Below are positions 1 to 5,775 of a stretch of DNA of 6,397 nt, piece by piece. The notes beneath the pieces are model-generated. The model was not told the origin of the DNA. It worked only from the letters and a program-made list of their open reading frames with translations, and did no database searches. This stretch comes from Chloroflexota bacterium (GTDB lineage Bacteria; Chloroflexota; Limnocylindria; Limnocylindrales; CSP1-4). The stretch's first letter is position 1, and every line of letters begins with the position of its first letter. The translations under genes were made by a program, and so were the position numbers. Location: contig JAOUEG010000108.1 of NCBI GenBank assembly GCA_029858845.1, positions 1 to 6,397 of the forward strand. Direction: 5' to 3'.

Positions 1-444
1 GTGGATGGGCTGCCCGGCTCCGTCCTGCGCCAGGGCTACCTGTCACGCGCGCCGGAGCGGACCGTCCGCGTGCGTCGTTCCGGGACCCAGGCCTGGCTGA
101 CCGTCAAGGGACCCAACAGCGGGTCGACACGAGCCGAGTGGGAGTGGGAGATCCCGCCGGACGACGCCGATGAGATGCTGACGATCTGCGACGGCCCGGT
201 ACTCGAGAAGACACGCTACCTCGTGGAACACGACGGGCTGACCTGGGAAGTGGACGTCTTCTCAGGGGCGAACAGCGGCCTGGTGATCGCCGAGATCGAG
301 CTCGGCTCGGCCGATACGGACATCAGCCTTCCCCCCTGGGTCGGGCGCGAGGTCACCGGCGATCTGCGCTACTACAACAGCTCCCTGGCGGTCACGCCGA
401 TACGAACCCGGGGGGACTCGCCGGCTCCGGTCGAGCGGCCTTGA
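1..444 (+). CDS. CYTH domain protein (triphosphate tunnel family), 5' partial
   Basis: This is the 3' part of a CYTH/triphosphate tunnel metalloenzyme gene, a family whose bacterial members mostly hydrolyse inorganic tripolyphosphate with a divalent metal in a beta-barrel tunnel in the cytoplasm. Visible family residues, counted from the first codon in the window: a 'GYLS' strand at 12-15, basic R23/R25/R26, K36 in 'LTVKG', alternating acids E46/E48/E50, K70 and R72 in 'EKTRY', D85 in the 'WEVD' strand, E98/E100 in 'AEIEL', and the typical ending 'VTGDLRYYNSSLA' at 118-130. The N-terminal ExExK metal-binding strand (usually 'EIERKF') is missing. The window begins at about the place where 15-20 residues should still precede, so the GTG at position 1 is more likely an internal Val codon than the true start. 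The gene ends in TGA at 442-444 and faces the operon on the other strand. The family assignment is firm; the exact substrate is not readable here. Confidence 0.92.
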   Translation: MDGLPGSVLRQGYLSRAPERTVRVRRSGTQAWLTVKGPNSGSTRAEWEWEIPPDDADEMLTICDGPVLEKTRYLVEHDGLTWEVDVFSGANSGLVIAEIELGSADTDISLPPWVGREVTGDLRYYNSSLAVTPIRTRGDSPAPVERP

Positions 445-450
445 CCGGAG
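425..450. terminator. Inverted repeat between convergent genes, possible terminator
   Basis: CTCCGGTC at 425-432 and its exact reverse complement GACCGGAG at 443-450 enclose a 10-nt loop. The hairpin includes the CYTH stop codon (442-444) and ends 12 bp before the stop of the opposing 85-codon gene. It could fold in transcripts from either strand and serve the converging genes. Neither side has a T-run, so a classical intrinsic terminator is not shown. An 8-bp GC-rich repeat is also not rare in DNA of this composition. Confidence 0.3.
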
Positions 451-461
451 ACCGGCGGCCG

Positions 462-719
462 TTACCCGCTGCCCAGAGGAGTGTCGGATCGGGCCGCTCG
501 AAGGGCGGTCAGCAGTTGGGAAAGGGCCTCGTACCGGAGCCGGGCCCGCCGGGCCTCGTCGTCCATCCCCTCGCGTGTCGTCGCGTCGCCGTACCCGGTC
601 GTCAGCCGCACGTCCCGCCGCCGGATCTCACTGAGCTCGCTCGCACGCGCCCTCAGGATGGCTCCCTCGAGCTCGTCCAGGTCCACGCTCGCGTCGAGGT
701 GGATGTCAAGGTCGGCCAC
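462..719 (-). CDS. Hypothetical 85-aa charged helical protein, last gene of the operon
   Basis: I do not recognise this protein. It has 85 residues, starts at GTG (717-719) and stops at TAA (462-464). It has no signal peptide, no membrane segment and no cysteine. It opens with a short acidic stretch rich in Asp and Leu (3-17), then a region of alternating Arg/Glu ('SELSEIRRRDVRL', 28-40), a polar turn, and a second Arg/Ala/Leu helix (about 53-77), so a small soluble helical protein is likely. The gene begins only 4 nt after the ATPase stop codon and has no clear Shine-Dalgarno sequence, so translation probably depends on ribosomes leaving the ATPase. Position supports a real gene: without it the operon would leave about 280 bases before the convergent CYTH gene in an otherwise fully packed window. 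It may be an accessory to the pump, but nothing in the sequence proves that. Confidence 0.6.
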   Translation of the reverse strand: MADLDIHLDASVDLDELEGAILRARASELSEIRRRDVRLTTGYGDATTREGMDDEARRARLRYEALSQLLTALRAARSDTPLGSG

Positions 720-723
720 GGGT

Positions 724-3054
724 TCAGGCCGCGCTCGGCTTCAGCGCTGCCGAAGCCTCGGCGTCGATCGATGCGTACAGCTCTTCCTCCTGCGCCATGT
801 GGAGGCGAAGGATGGCGTCCAGGCCGTAGAGCGCACGCTGGAGATCCGTGCGGTCGTCGGCGGTCGGCCCATCCGTCCCGATCTCGTCCACGATACGGCC
901 GTACAGCCGGATGAGGTGGAAGATCTCCGTGTGGGTCCGATGCAGGGCGGACGTCGCGTCGTCCGTGCCGATCGCGCGCGCCAGGATGGGATAGACCTCG
1001 CGATCCTCCTCTTCCTCGTGCGGCACGAGGGTCTCCACGAGGAACGTCCGGATCCCGAGCAGCGCTTCGCGCGCCTCGTGCGGATCCATCGCGTCGAGAT
1101 GGTCGGCGACGATGCGCAGGCGTGCGATCCCCGGCGCGAGGGTCCTGTGCTCGGCCGTCAGGCGGATGCCCGTATCCGCCCAGCCCGGTACCCGGATCGG
1201 TCGCTCCAGTCCCCCGCGCAACGCGCGCAGCGCGTTGAGGATGACGGCGACGTCGATCACCTCCTGAAGCAGGGCGCCGGCGACGACCGGCAGGAACCCG
1301 AAGGCCGCCACGACCATGGCGATGAGGGACATCCCCATCCCGGCCACGACACTCTGGACGGCGATCGAGCGCGAATGTCGCGCGATCCGGACCGCCTCGG
1401 CCAGGCGGTCCAACCGGTCCACCGTGATGACGATGTCGGCCGCCTCAGAGGAGGCGGTCGCTCCCCGAGCGCCCATCGCCACGCCGACGTCCGCAACGGC
1501 CAGGGCCGGCGCATCGTTGATCCCGTCGCCGACCATCACGAGCGGACCGTTGGCGACATCCCGCTCCATCCGGACGGCGTCCACCTTGTCCGCCGGCGCC
1601 CGATCGGCAAGCACGCCGTCCAGGCCGATCGCGGCACCCACGAGCTCCGCCACCGAGTGGTGATCACCCGTGACCATGATGATCCGCGTGAACCCGGCCC
1701 GCCGCAGCCCGCGCACGGCCCGAGGGGTGTCGGATCGGATCGGATCGTCAAGCACGAACGCCCCGGCGATCTCGCCGTCGATCCGGATGAACACGTTGGT
1801 CGCGCCCTCCAGGGTGGCCCGCCGCCGCAGTTCACGCGCCCAGACCGGCAGCTCGCCGTCGGGCGAGACGAAGGCCGCCGATCCCACGGCCACGGCGGAT
1901 CCCTCGACGGTCCCGCTCACGCCGCCACCGTGGGCTTCGATCACGTCCGTCGGCAGGGACAGCACGAGGTCACGCTTGTGGGCGGCGTGGACGAGCGCGG
2001 CCGCAAGGACGTGCGGCGAGGCCTGCTCCAGGGCGGCCCCGAGACGGAGCAGATCGTCGGGATCGCGTCCCACGGACTCGATCGAGGCCAGACGCGGCCG
2101 TCCGGCGGTCAGCGTGCCGGTCTTGTCGAACAGCAGCACCCGCGACCTGGCAAGGGTCTCGAGCGGTCCACCGCCCTTCACGATGATCCCGCGTCGAGCG
2201 GCGCGAGAGATGCCGGCCACGATCGCGATCGGCGCTGCGAGCAGCAGCGGACAGGGCGTGGCGACGACGAGGACCGCCAGCGCCCGCACCGGATCGCCCG
2301 AGATGAGCCACGCCAGGCCGGCCATCGCGAGCGCGGCGGGCACGAACATCAGGGCATAGCGATCCGCCAGCCGGACGAATGGCGCCTTCGCGCGCTCCGC
2401 TTCCTCGACGAGCCGCACGATCCCGGCATACGTGCTCGCATCGGCGGTCGCGATCGCCATGAGGTCGAAGGAGCGGCCGGCATTGACCACTCCGGACGAC
2501 ACGGTCTCGCCGTCCTCGTGGGTCACGAGCCGACTCTCGCCGGTCAGTGCCGATTCATCGAGGACGGCCGGGTGGTCGCGCACCAACCCGTCGACGGGGA
2601 CGATCTCACCCGGACGAACGAGCAACCGGTCACCGGGCACGACATCGCCGATCGAAACGGTCTCCAGCCCGCCGTTGCGGTAGCGACTGACGGTCTGGGG
2701 GGCTCGCCCCAGCAGCGCTGTCAGCTCACGATGGGCTCGGCCCTCCGCGTACGTCTCCAGGGCCTCGCCGGTCGCGAGCATGACGGCGATGACCGCGGCG
2801 GCGAAGGTCTCGCCGAGCGCCAACGCGCCGCCGATGGCCAGCACGGCGATGATGTCCACCCCGGCTTCACCGGCCAGGAGATCACGGACGATCGACCAGA
2901 CCAGCCGGACGCCCACGACGATCGTCGGGACCGCCCAGACCCATGTCGCCAGATCATCCCGTCCCGCAGCGGTCAGCACCAGGCCACCGATCAGGCCGGC
3001 CGCGGTCAGGGCGAGCAGGGCAAACGTCCGCGCCATGGTCCCGATGCCCGTCAT
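724..3054 (-). CDS. P1B-5 type metal-transporting P-type ATPase with C-terminal hemerythrin-like domain
   Basis: A 776-residue inner-membrane pump that should use ATP to export a transition metal. Order of parts: short N-terminus with no heavy-metal-binding domain; hydrophobic helices near 10-30, 36-56, 66-81 and 82-100; actuator domain with TGES at 171-174; helices near 233-251 and 255-280; phosphorylation motif DKTGT with catalytic D310; nucleotide-binding domain; TGD at 462-464; hinge GDGINDAPA at 509-517; last helices near 563-585 and 586-609 ending in 'QEVIDVAVILNALRAL'. The metal-site motif in the sixth helix is TPC (266-268), not CPC, SPC or CPH. TPC together with a hemerythrin tail is the hallmark of the P1B-5 group, whose studied member Nia of Sinorhizobium meliloti is linked to Ni(II) and Fe(II). 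An unusual point is S346-P347-H348 where most P1B pumps have a His-Pro pair. The start ATG overlaps the helicase stop by four bases (ATGA); an internal ATG at 3034-3036 is a possible alternative, and neither has a strong ribosome site. The family is certain, the metal inferred. Confidence 0.95.
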   Translation of the reverse strand: MTGIGTMARTFALLALTAAGLIGGLVLTAAGRDDLATWVWAVPTIVVGVRLVWSIVRDLLAGEAGVDIIAVLAIGGALALGETFAAAVIAVMLATGEALETYAEGRAHRELTALLGRAPQTVSRYRNGGLETVSIGDVVPGDRLLVRPGEIVPVDGLVRDHPAVLDESALTGESRLVTHEDGETVSSGVVNAGRSFDLMAIATADASTYAGIVRLVEEAERAKAPFVRLADRYALMFVPAALAMAGLAWLISGDPVRALAVLVVATPCPLLLAAPIAIVAGISRAARRGIIVKGGGPLETLARSRVLLFDKTGTLTAGRPRLASIESVGRDPDDLLRLGAALEQASPHVLAAALVHAAHKRDLVLSLPTDVIEAHGGGVSGTVEGSAVAVGSAAFVSPDGELPVWARELRRRATLEGATNVFIRIDGEIAGAFVLDDPIRSDTPRAVRGLRRAGFTRIIMVTGDHHSVAELVGAAIGLDGVLADRAPADKVDAVRMERDVANGPLVMVGDGINDAPALAVADVGVAMGARGATASSEAADIVITVDRLDRLAEAVRIARHSRSIAVQSVVAGMGMSLIAMVVAAFGFLPVVAGALLQEVIDVAVILNALRALRGGLERPIRVPGWADTGIRLTAEHRTLAPGIARLRIVADHLDAMDPHEAREALLGIRTFLVETLVPHEEEEDREVYPILARAIGTDDATSALHRTHTEIFHLIRLYGRIVDEIGTDGPTADDRTDLQRALYGLDAILRLHMAQEEELYASIDAEASAALKPSAA
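760..1167 (-). other. Hemerythrin-like (HHE) domain of the ATPase
   Basis: Residues about 630-765 of the ATPase form a four-helix cytoplasmic domain with the spacing of HHE cation-binding proteins. Candidate di-iron ligands are H636 (in 'AEHRTL'), H679 and E683 (in 'PHEEEEDREVYP'), H708 (in 'THTEI') and H752 and E756 (in 'LHMAQEEELY'). All expected ligand positions are filled, so the site looks competent to bind two irons and possibly O2 or peroxide. Such tails are established for P1B-5 ATPases; a sensing or gating role for the pump is a hypothesis. The domain is in frame with the pump, with no linker break or frameshift. Confidence 0.88.
3051..3054 (-). promoter_or_regulatory. ATGA stop-start overlap, helicase to ATPase
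   Basis: On the minus strand these four bases read ATGA: the ATG starts the metal ATPase and the TGA ends the RNA helicase. Upstream of the ATG only a weak purine stretch (GGGAACGGG) is seen. ATPase translation is therefore likely to depend on termination and re-initiation by ribosomes leaving the helicase. Confidence 0.8.
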
Positions 3055-4853
3055 CGCGCCCGTTCCCGACGGACCGGTAGCTGCTGGCCGCGGATCTTGG
3101 CGCCACGGAGCGCGTGCGCCACCGCGTCCACGACGGGGGCTCGGACATCCACCAGGGCGAAGTCATCGTAGATCTGGATCGCGCCGACGACCGATCCGGG
3201 CACGCCGGCTTCATTCGCGATAGCACCGACCAGGTCGCCCGGCCGCAGCCCGGCGCGCCGCCCGCCCCCGATCCACAGCTGGGCCCAGCCGCCATCCGGC
3301 ACCGACGGGTGCGGAGCGCCCTGTGGGCGCGGTCCGCGGGGGACCGGCCCGCGACCCGGTGCGGCGCCTCGTGGCGCGGGGCCCGGACGACCGGGGGAAC
3401 CGGGACGAGGACCCGGGCCGGGTCGGCCGCCCGGTCGCGGTTCGTGCAGCATGGCGGTGGCAAGCTCCACCTGGTCCTCCTCGCGCAGCTCGGCGCCCTC
3501 CATCAGCGAGACGGCGGCGAGGGCGATATCCACCAGGTCGAACTCCTCCGACAGCGGCTCCACGACGCCCCGCAGGCGGTCGTGGCCACCGGCCAGCAGC
3601 GCTTCCCGCAGGTTGCCGCGCAGGATCTCGATCCGGCGCTCGCGCAGGTCCGCCACGGTCGGGAGGCGCTCGATCTGCAGCTTCGTCCGCGTGGCGGCCT
3701 CGATGTTGCGCAGGAGGCGATGCTCGCGTGGCTCCACGAGCGTCAGCGCGACGCCCTCACGGCCCGCCCGGCCGGTCCGGCCGATGCGATGGACGTACTG
3801 ATCCGGATCGGACGGGACGTCGTAGTTCACGACATGACTGACATGCTCGATGTCCAGGCCGCGCGCGGCCACGTCCGTGGCGACCAGGACGTCCAGGGCG
3901 CCCTCGCGGAAGCGGCCCAGGATGCGATCGCGGGCCTCCTGGGCGAGACCTCCGTGCAGCGCCCCGGCATCGTGTCCACGGCCGCTCAGGGCCTCGGCGA
4001 GGTCGTCCACCTCCCCGCGCGTCCGGGCGAACACGAGCGCGGACGTGGGGTCCTCCACGTCCAGGATCCGGCACAGGGCGGCAAGCTTGTCCGGGCGCCG
4101 CACCACGTAGGCGGTCTGGCGGACCAGGGCGACCCCGTCGCGGGTGCCCCGCTCGGCATGGACCCGGACCCTGGCCGGGTCCCGGAGGTGGCGCTTGGCG
4201 ATCTTCGTGATCGTCGGGGAGATCGTGGCCGAGAAGAGGGCCGTCTGACGCTCGGCCGGGGTCGCGGCGAGGATGGCGTCGAGATCCTCGGCAAAGCCCA
4301 TGTCCAGCATCTCGTCGGCTTCGTCCAGAACGACCACGTCGACGTTGCCGAGATCCAGGCTGCCGCGCGTGAGGTGATCCACCGCGCGGCCGGGCGTCGC
4401 GACGACGATGTCCACGCCGCGTTGGAGGCCACGCAGTTGCTGATGGATCGGCTGTCCGCCGTAGATCGGCACGACCCGGACGCCGAGGGCTTTGCCGTAG
4501 CTGTGGAACGCCTCGGCGACCTGCATCGCGAGTTCGCGGGTGGGGACCACGACCAGCGCCGAGGCCCGGTTCCGCCCGGCGCCTCCTGCCTCCAGCCGGG
4601 CCAGCACTGGCAGGGCGAAGGCGGCCGTCTTGCCCGTGCCGGTCGGCGCCTCGGCGAGCAGGTCGCGGCCGGCCAGCAGCAGCGGGATGGCCTCGCGCTG
4701 GACGGGCGTGGGCTCCTCGTAGCCGAGCGCCGCGAGCGTCGTGAGGAGCCGCTCGTCAAGGCCGAGTCCGGCGAAACCCTCCGGGACGTCCGCACCGGCG
4801 GCCCCTGGGACCGATCCGCCGGCCTCGCCTACCGAGATCGATGCGTCTGGCAT
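3051..4853 (-). CDS. deaD: DEAD-box ATP-dependent RNA helicase with C-terminal DbpA RNA-binding domain
   Basis: A 600-residue cytoplasmic DEAD-box helicase that should unwind RNA duplexes in ribosome assembly or mRNA turnover, as DeaD/CsdA proteins do, often in the cold. Motifs in order, counted from the ATG at 4851-4853: Q-motif with 'GYEEPTPVQ' ending at Q52, Walker A APTGTGKT at 69-76, PTREL at 104-108, TPGR at 153-156, DEAD at 177-180, SAT at 208-210, then the second RecA domain with 'ATDVAARGLD' at 325-334 and HRIGRTGRAG at 355-364. A helical segment (about 395-468) follows, then a Pro/Gly/Arg linker (472-518), then a DbpA-type RNA-binding domain (about 523-595) with 'LWIGGGRRAGLRPGDLVGAI'. 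The open frame extends two codons to a GTG at 4857-4859; I prefer the ATG, but neither has a clear Shine-Dalgarno sequence. The gene begins 17 nt after the OsmC stop and overlaps the ATPase start. The family is certain; deaD is used by family resemblance. Confidence 0.95.
   Translation of the reverse strand: MPDASISVGEAGGSVPGAAGADVPEGFAGLGLDERLLTTLAALGYEEPTPVQREAIPLLLAGRDLLAEAPTGTGKTAAFALPVLARLEAGGAGRNRASALVVVPTRELAMQVAEAFHSYGKALGVRVVPIYGGQPIHQQLRGLQRGVDIVVATPGRAVDHLTRGSLDLGNVDVVVLDEADEMLDMGFAEDLDAILAATPAERQTALFSATISPTITKIAKRHLRDPARVRVHAERGTRDGVALVRQTAYVVRRPDKLAALCRILDVEDPTSALVFARTRGEVDDLAEALSGRGHDAGALHGGLAQEARDRILGRFREGALDVLVATDVAARGLDIEHVSHVVNYDVPSDPDQYVHRIGRTGRAGREGVALTLVEPREHRLLRNIEAATRTKLQIERLPTVADLRERRIEILRGNLREALLAGGHDRLRGVVEPLSEEFDLVDIALAAVSLMEGAELREEDQVELATAMLHEPRPGGRPGPGPRPGSPGRPGPAPRGAAPGRGPVPRGPRPQGAPHPSVPDGGWAQLWIGGGRRAGLRPGDLVGAIANEAGVPGSVVGAIQIYDDFALVDVRAPVVDAVAHALRGAKIRGQQLPVRRERAR
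3300..3440 (-). other. Low-complexity Pro/Gly/Arg linker in the helicase
   Basis: This stretch encodes about 47 residues made almost only of Pro, Gly, Arg and Ala, with recurring 'RPGPGPRPG', 'GRPGPAPRG' and 'GPVPRGPRP' units. It separates the helicase core from the DbpA-type domain. It is predicted to be disordered and positively charged. Arg/Gly-rich tails are common in DEAD-box proteins, where they help bind RNA and can support condensate formation. The repeated codons make this the part of the gene most prone to length change between relatives. Confidence 0.7.
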
Positions 4854-4870
4854 GGCCACATTGTGACGCG

Positions 4871-5371
4871 TCAGCCCACCTCGACCGGGTCTATGGTCCT
4901 GACCTCGCCACCCGGTCCGAGGACGACCACCTCGCCGGACCGGCGTCCGCCGTCCGGGTCGGTCACGACGTACGAGTGGTGGATCTCCGTCACGCCCGTG
5001 GCCAGGGTGCTGCCCACGGCGCAGTACCGGGTGGCAGAGAGCTCGATCGCCCGGCGCACCGCCTCCACGTCCAGGTCCGGCCCGACGACATCGTGGACGA
5101 CGTCGATCCGCGTGAAGACGAACGGCGCCTCATCGCGCTGCGTCCCACTGGTCCGAACCTCGTAGCGGGTCACCTCCTGGCGCTTCTTGCGCAGGATGGA
5201 GATGACATCCATGGCCGTGCAGCCGGCGAGGGCCAGGGGCAGCAGCTCCACCGGACGCGCGCCGCTGTCGCCCTCCGAGCCGTCCAGGACGACCGCGTGA
5301 CCACTCCCGGTTCGGCCCTCGAAGCGCATGTGTTGCCCATCGAGGGCGACGGACGCGGTCTTCGTGCTCAT
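4871..5371 (-). CDS. OsmC family protein, YhfA-like
   Basis: A 166-residue soluble protein of the OsmC/Ohr superfamily, whose best-known members reduce organic hydroperoxides with a pair of cysteines. Both conserved cysteines are present: C51 in 'LALAGCTAMDVISILRKKRQ' and C117 in 'SATRYCAVGSTL'. E42 in 'VELLPLALAGC' fits the conserved acidic residue before the first cysteine. The 'CTAMDVISILRKKRQ' helix resembles the YhfA subgroup, for which no physiological substrate is well established, more than Ohr or OsmC proper. The C-terminus carries about 30 residues beyond the usual core (134-166, Gly/Asp/Val-rich). The start is the ATG at 5369-5371, with a strong GGAGGAG ribosome site 5 nt upstream and an ATGA overlap with the DUF302 stop. 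The frame runs on to 5530, but the extra N-terminal residues are Arg/Gly/Pro-rich shadow of the DUF302 gene and are rejected. Peroxidase activity is inferred, not shown. Confidence 0.9.
   Translation of the reverse strand: MSTKTASVALDGQHMRFEGRTGSGHAVVLDGSEGDSGARPVELLPLALAGCTAMDVISILRKKRQEVTRYEVRTSGTQRDEAPFVFTRIDVVHDVVGPDLDVEAVRRAIELSATRYCAVGSTLATGVTEIHHSYVVTDPDGGRRSGEVVVLGPGGEVRTIDPVEVG
5368..5371 (-). promoter_or_regulatory. ATGA stop-start overlap, DUF302 to OsmC
   Basis: The minus strand reads ATGA here: ATG starts the OsmC-like gene and TGA ends the DUF302 gene. With the strong ribosome site just upstream, the two small genes should be made in linked and probably similar amounts. Confidence 0.85.
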
Positions 5372-5775
5372 GCGGGCTCCTCCAGGCTGGCGATGACGCG
5401 GGTGAGCCGGTCGCGGGCCTCCATGGCGACCGGTCGGATGGCGGGATCGTCCACGAGTCCCAGCGCGGCCATCGGGTCCATCGCTTCCACGACGGTATCC
5501 GGACCCACTTCCCGGAGCACGACGTTGCACGGGAGGAGGGTTCCGACGGACGGATCGGCCTCGATGGCGCGATGGGCGAGCGGTGGGTTGCAGGCGCCGA
5601 GGATCAGGTACGGCGGCTGCTCGACCCCCAACTTGGCCTTGAGGGTCGCCTGGACGTCGATCTCGGTCAACACACCGAACCCTTCCGCCTTGAGCGCCGC
5701 TTCGACGCGTGGTCGAAGGTCGGCGACTGTGCCGGTCAGGCGCGTGCCGAACGAGAACGTGGAGAGCTGCGTCAT
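5368..5775 (-). CDS. DUF302 domain protein
   Basis: A 135-residue soluble protein covering a single DUF302 domain (COG3439), a compact alpha/beta fold of unknown biochemical role. Family marks: N-terminal strand and helix with 'LRPRVEAALKAEGFGVLTEIDVQ' (positions 20-42; E38 and D40), 'YLILGACNPPLAHRAIE' (56-72), 'VGTLLPCNVVLRE' (77-89) and 'VEAMDPMAALG' (96-106). Two cysteines, C62 and C83, sit in the conserved 'GACNP' and 'LPCNV' segments. From general knowledge, DUF302 proteins often occur near sulfur-, metal- or redox-related genes, which fits the OsmC and metal-pump neighbours, but no reaction is known. The start is the ATG at 5773-5775, with a GAGGTGA ribosome site and an ATGA overlap with the kinase stop. 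The frame stays open to 6021, but that part is the kinase gene's shadow and is Arg/Gly/Pro-rich. Length is normal for the family and no break is seen. Confidence 0.9.
   Translation of the reverse strand: MTQLSTFSFGTRLTGTVADLRPRVEAALKAEGFGVLTEIDVQATLKAKLGVEQPPYLILGACNPPLAHRAIEADPSVGTLLPCNVVLREVGPDTVVEAMDPMAALGLVDDPAIRPVAMEARDRLTRVIASLEEPA
5377..5383 (-). promoter_or_regulatory. Ribosome binding site of the OsmC-like gene
   Basis: The minus strand reads GGAGGAG five nucleotides before the ATG at 5369-5371. It is the strongest Shine-Dalgarno match in the window and decides the start in favour of this ATG over the longer open frame that begins at 5530. Confidence 0.8.
5772..5775 (-). promoter_or_regulatory. 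ATGA stop-start overlap, histidine kinase to DUF302
   Basis: The minus strand reads ATGA: the kinase ends in TGA and the DUF302 gene begins with the overlapping ATG. The last kinase codons (Glu-Val-Thr-Ser) at the same time supply the ribosome site for DUF302. Confidence 0.85.

Noticed and set aside
1731..1747. Tandem CGGAT repeat (about three units)
   Set aside because: It lies inside the conserved 'DDPIRSDTP' stretch of the ATPase, keeps the reading frame and is too short to be more than a coincidence of codon use.
481..3171. An 896-codon open frame on the + strand opposite the ATPase
   Set aside because: Its product is Arg/His/Asp/Gly-rich with no fold or motif, while the opposite strand carries every P-type ATPase motif. 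It is a by-product of G/C-rich third codon positions.
4864..4873. Perfect 10-bp palindrome TGACGCGTCA between the OsmC-like and helicase genes, as an operator
   Set aside because: A 10-bp palindrome is expected several times by chance in a window this size, it includes the OsmC stop codon, and there is no promoter-like sequence beside it.
3114..5165. A 683-codon open frame on the + strand opposite the helicase
   Set aside because: Same cause: low-complexity Arg/Gly/Asp/His composition, no recognisable domain, and it spans two well-supported genes on the other strand.
5372..5530. N-terminal extension of the OsmC-like gene up to 5530
   Set aside because: The extra 53 residues are Arg/Gly/Pro-rich and lie wholly inside DUF302 coding sequence; the ATG at 5369-5371 has a strong ribosome site and matches the family start.
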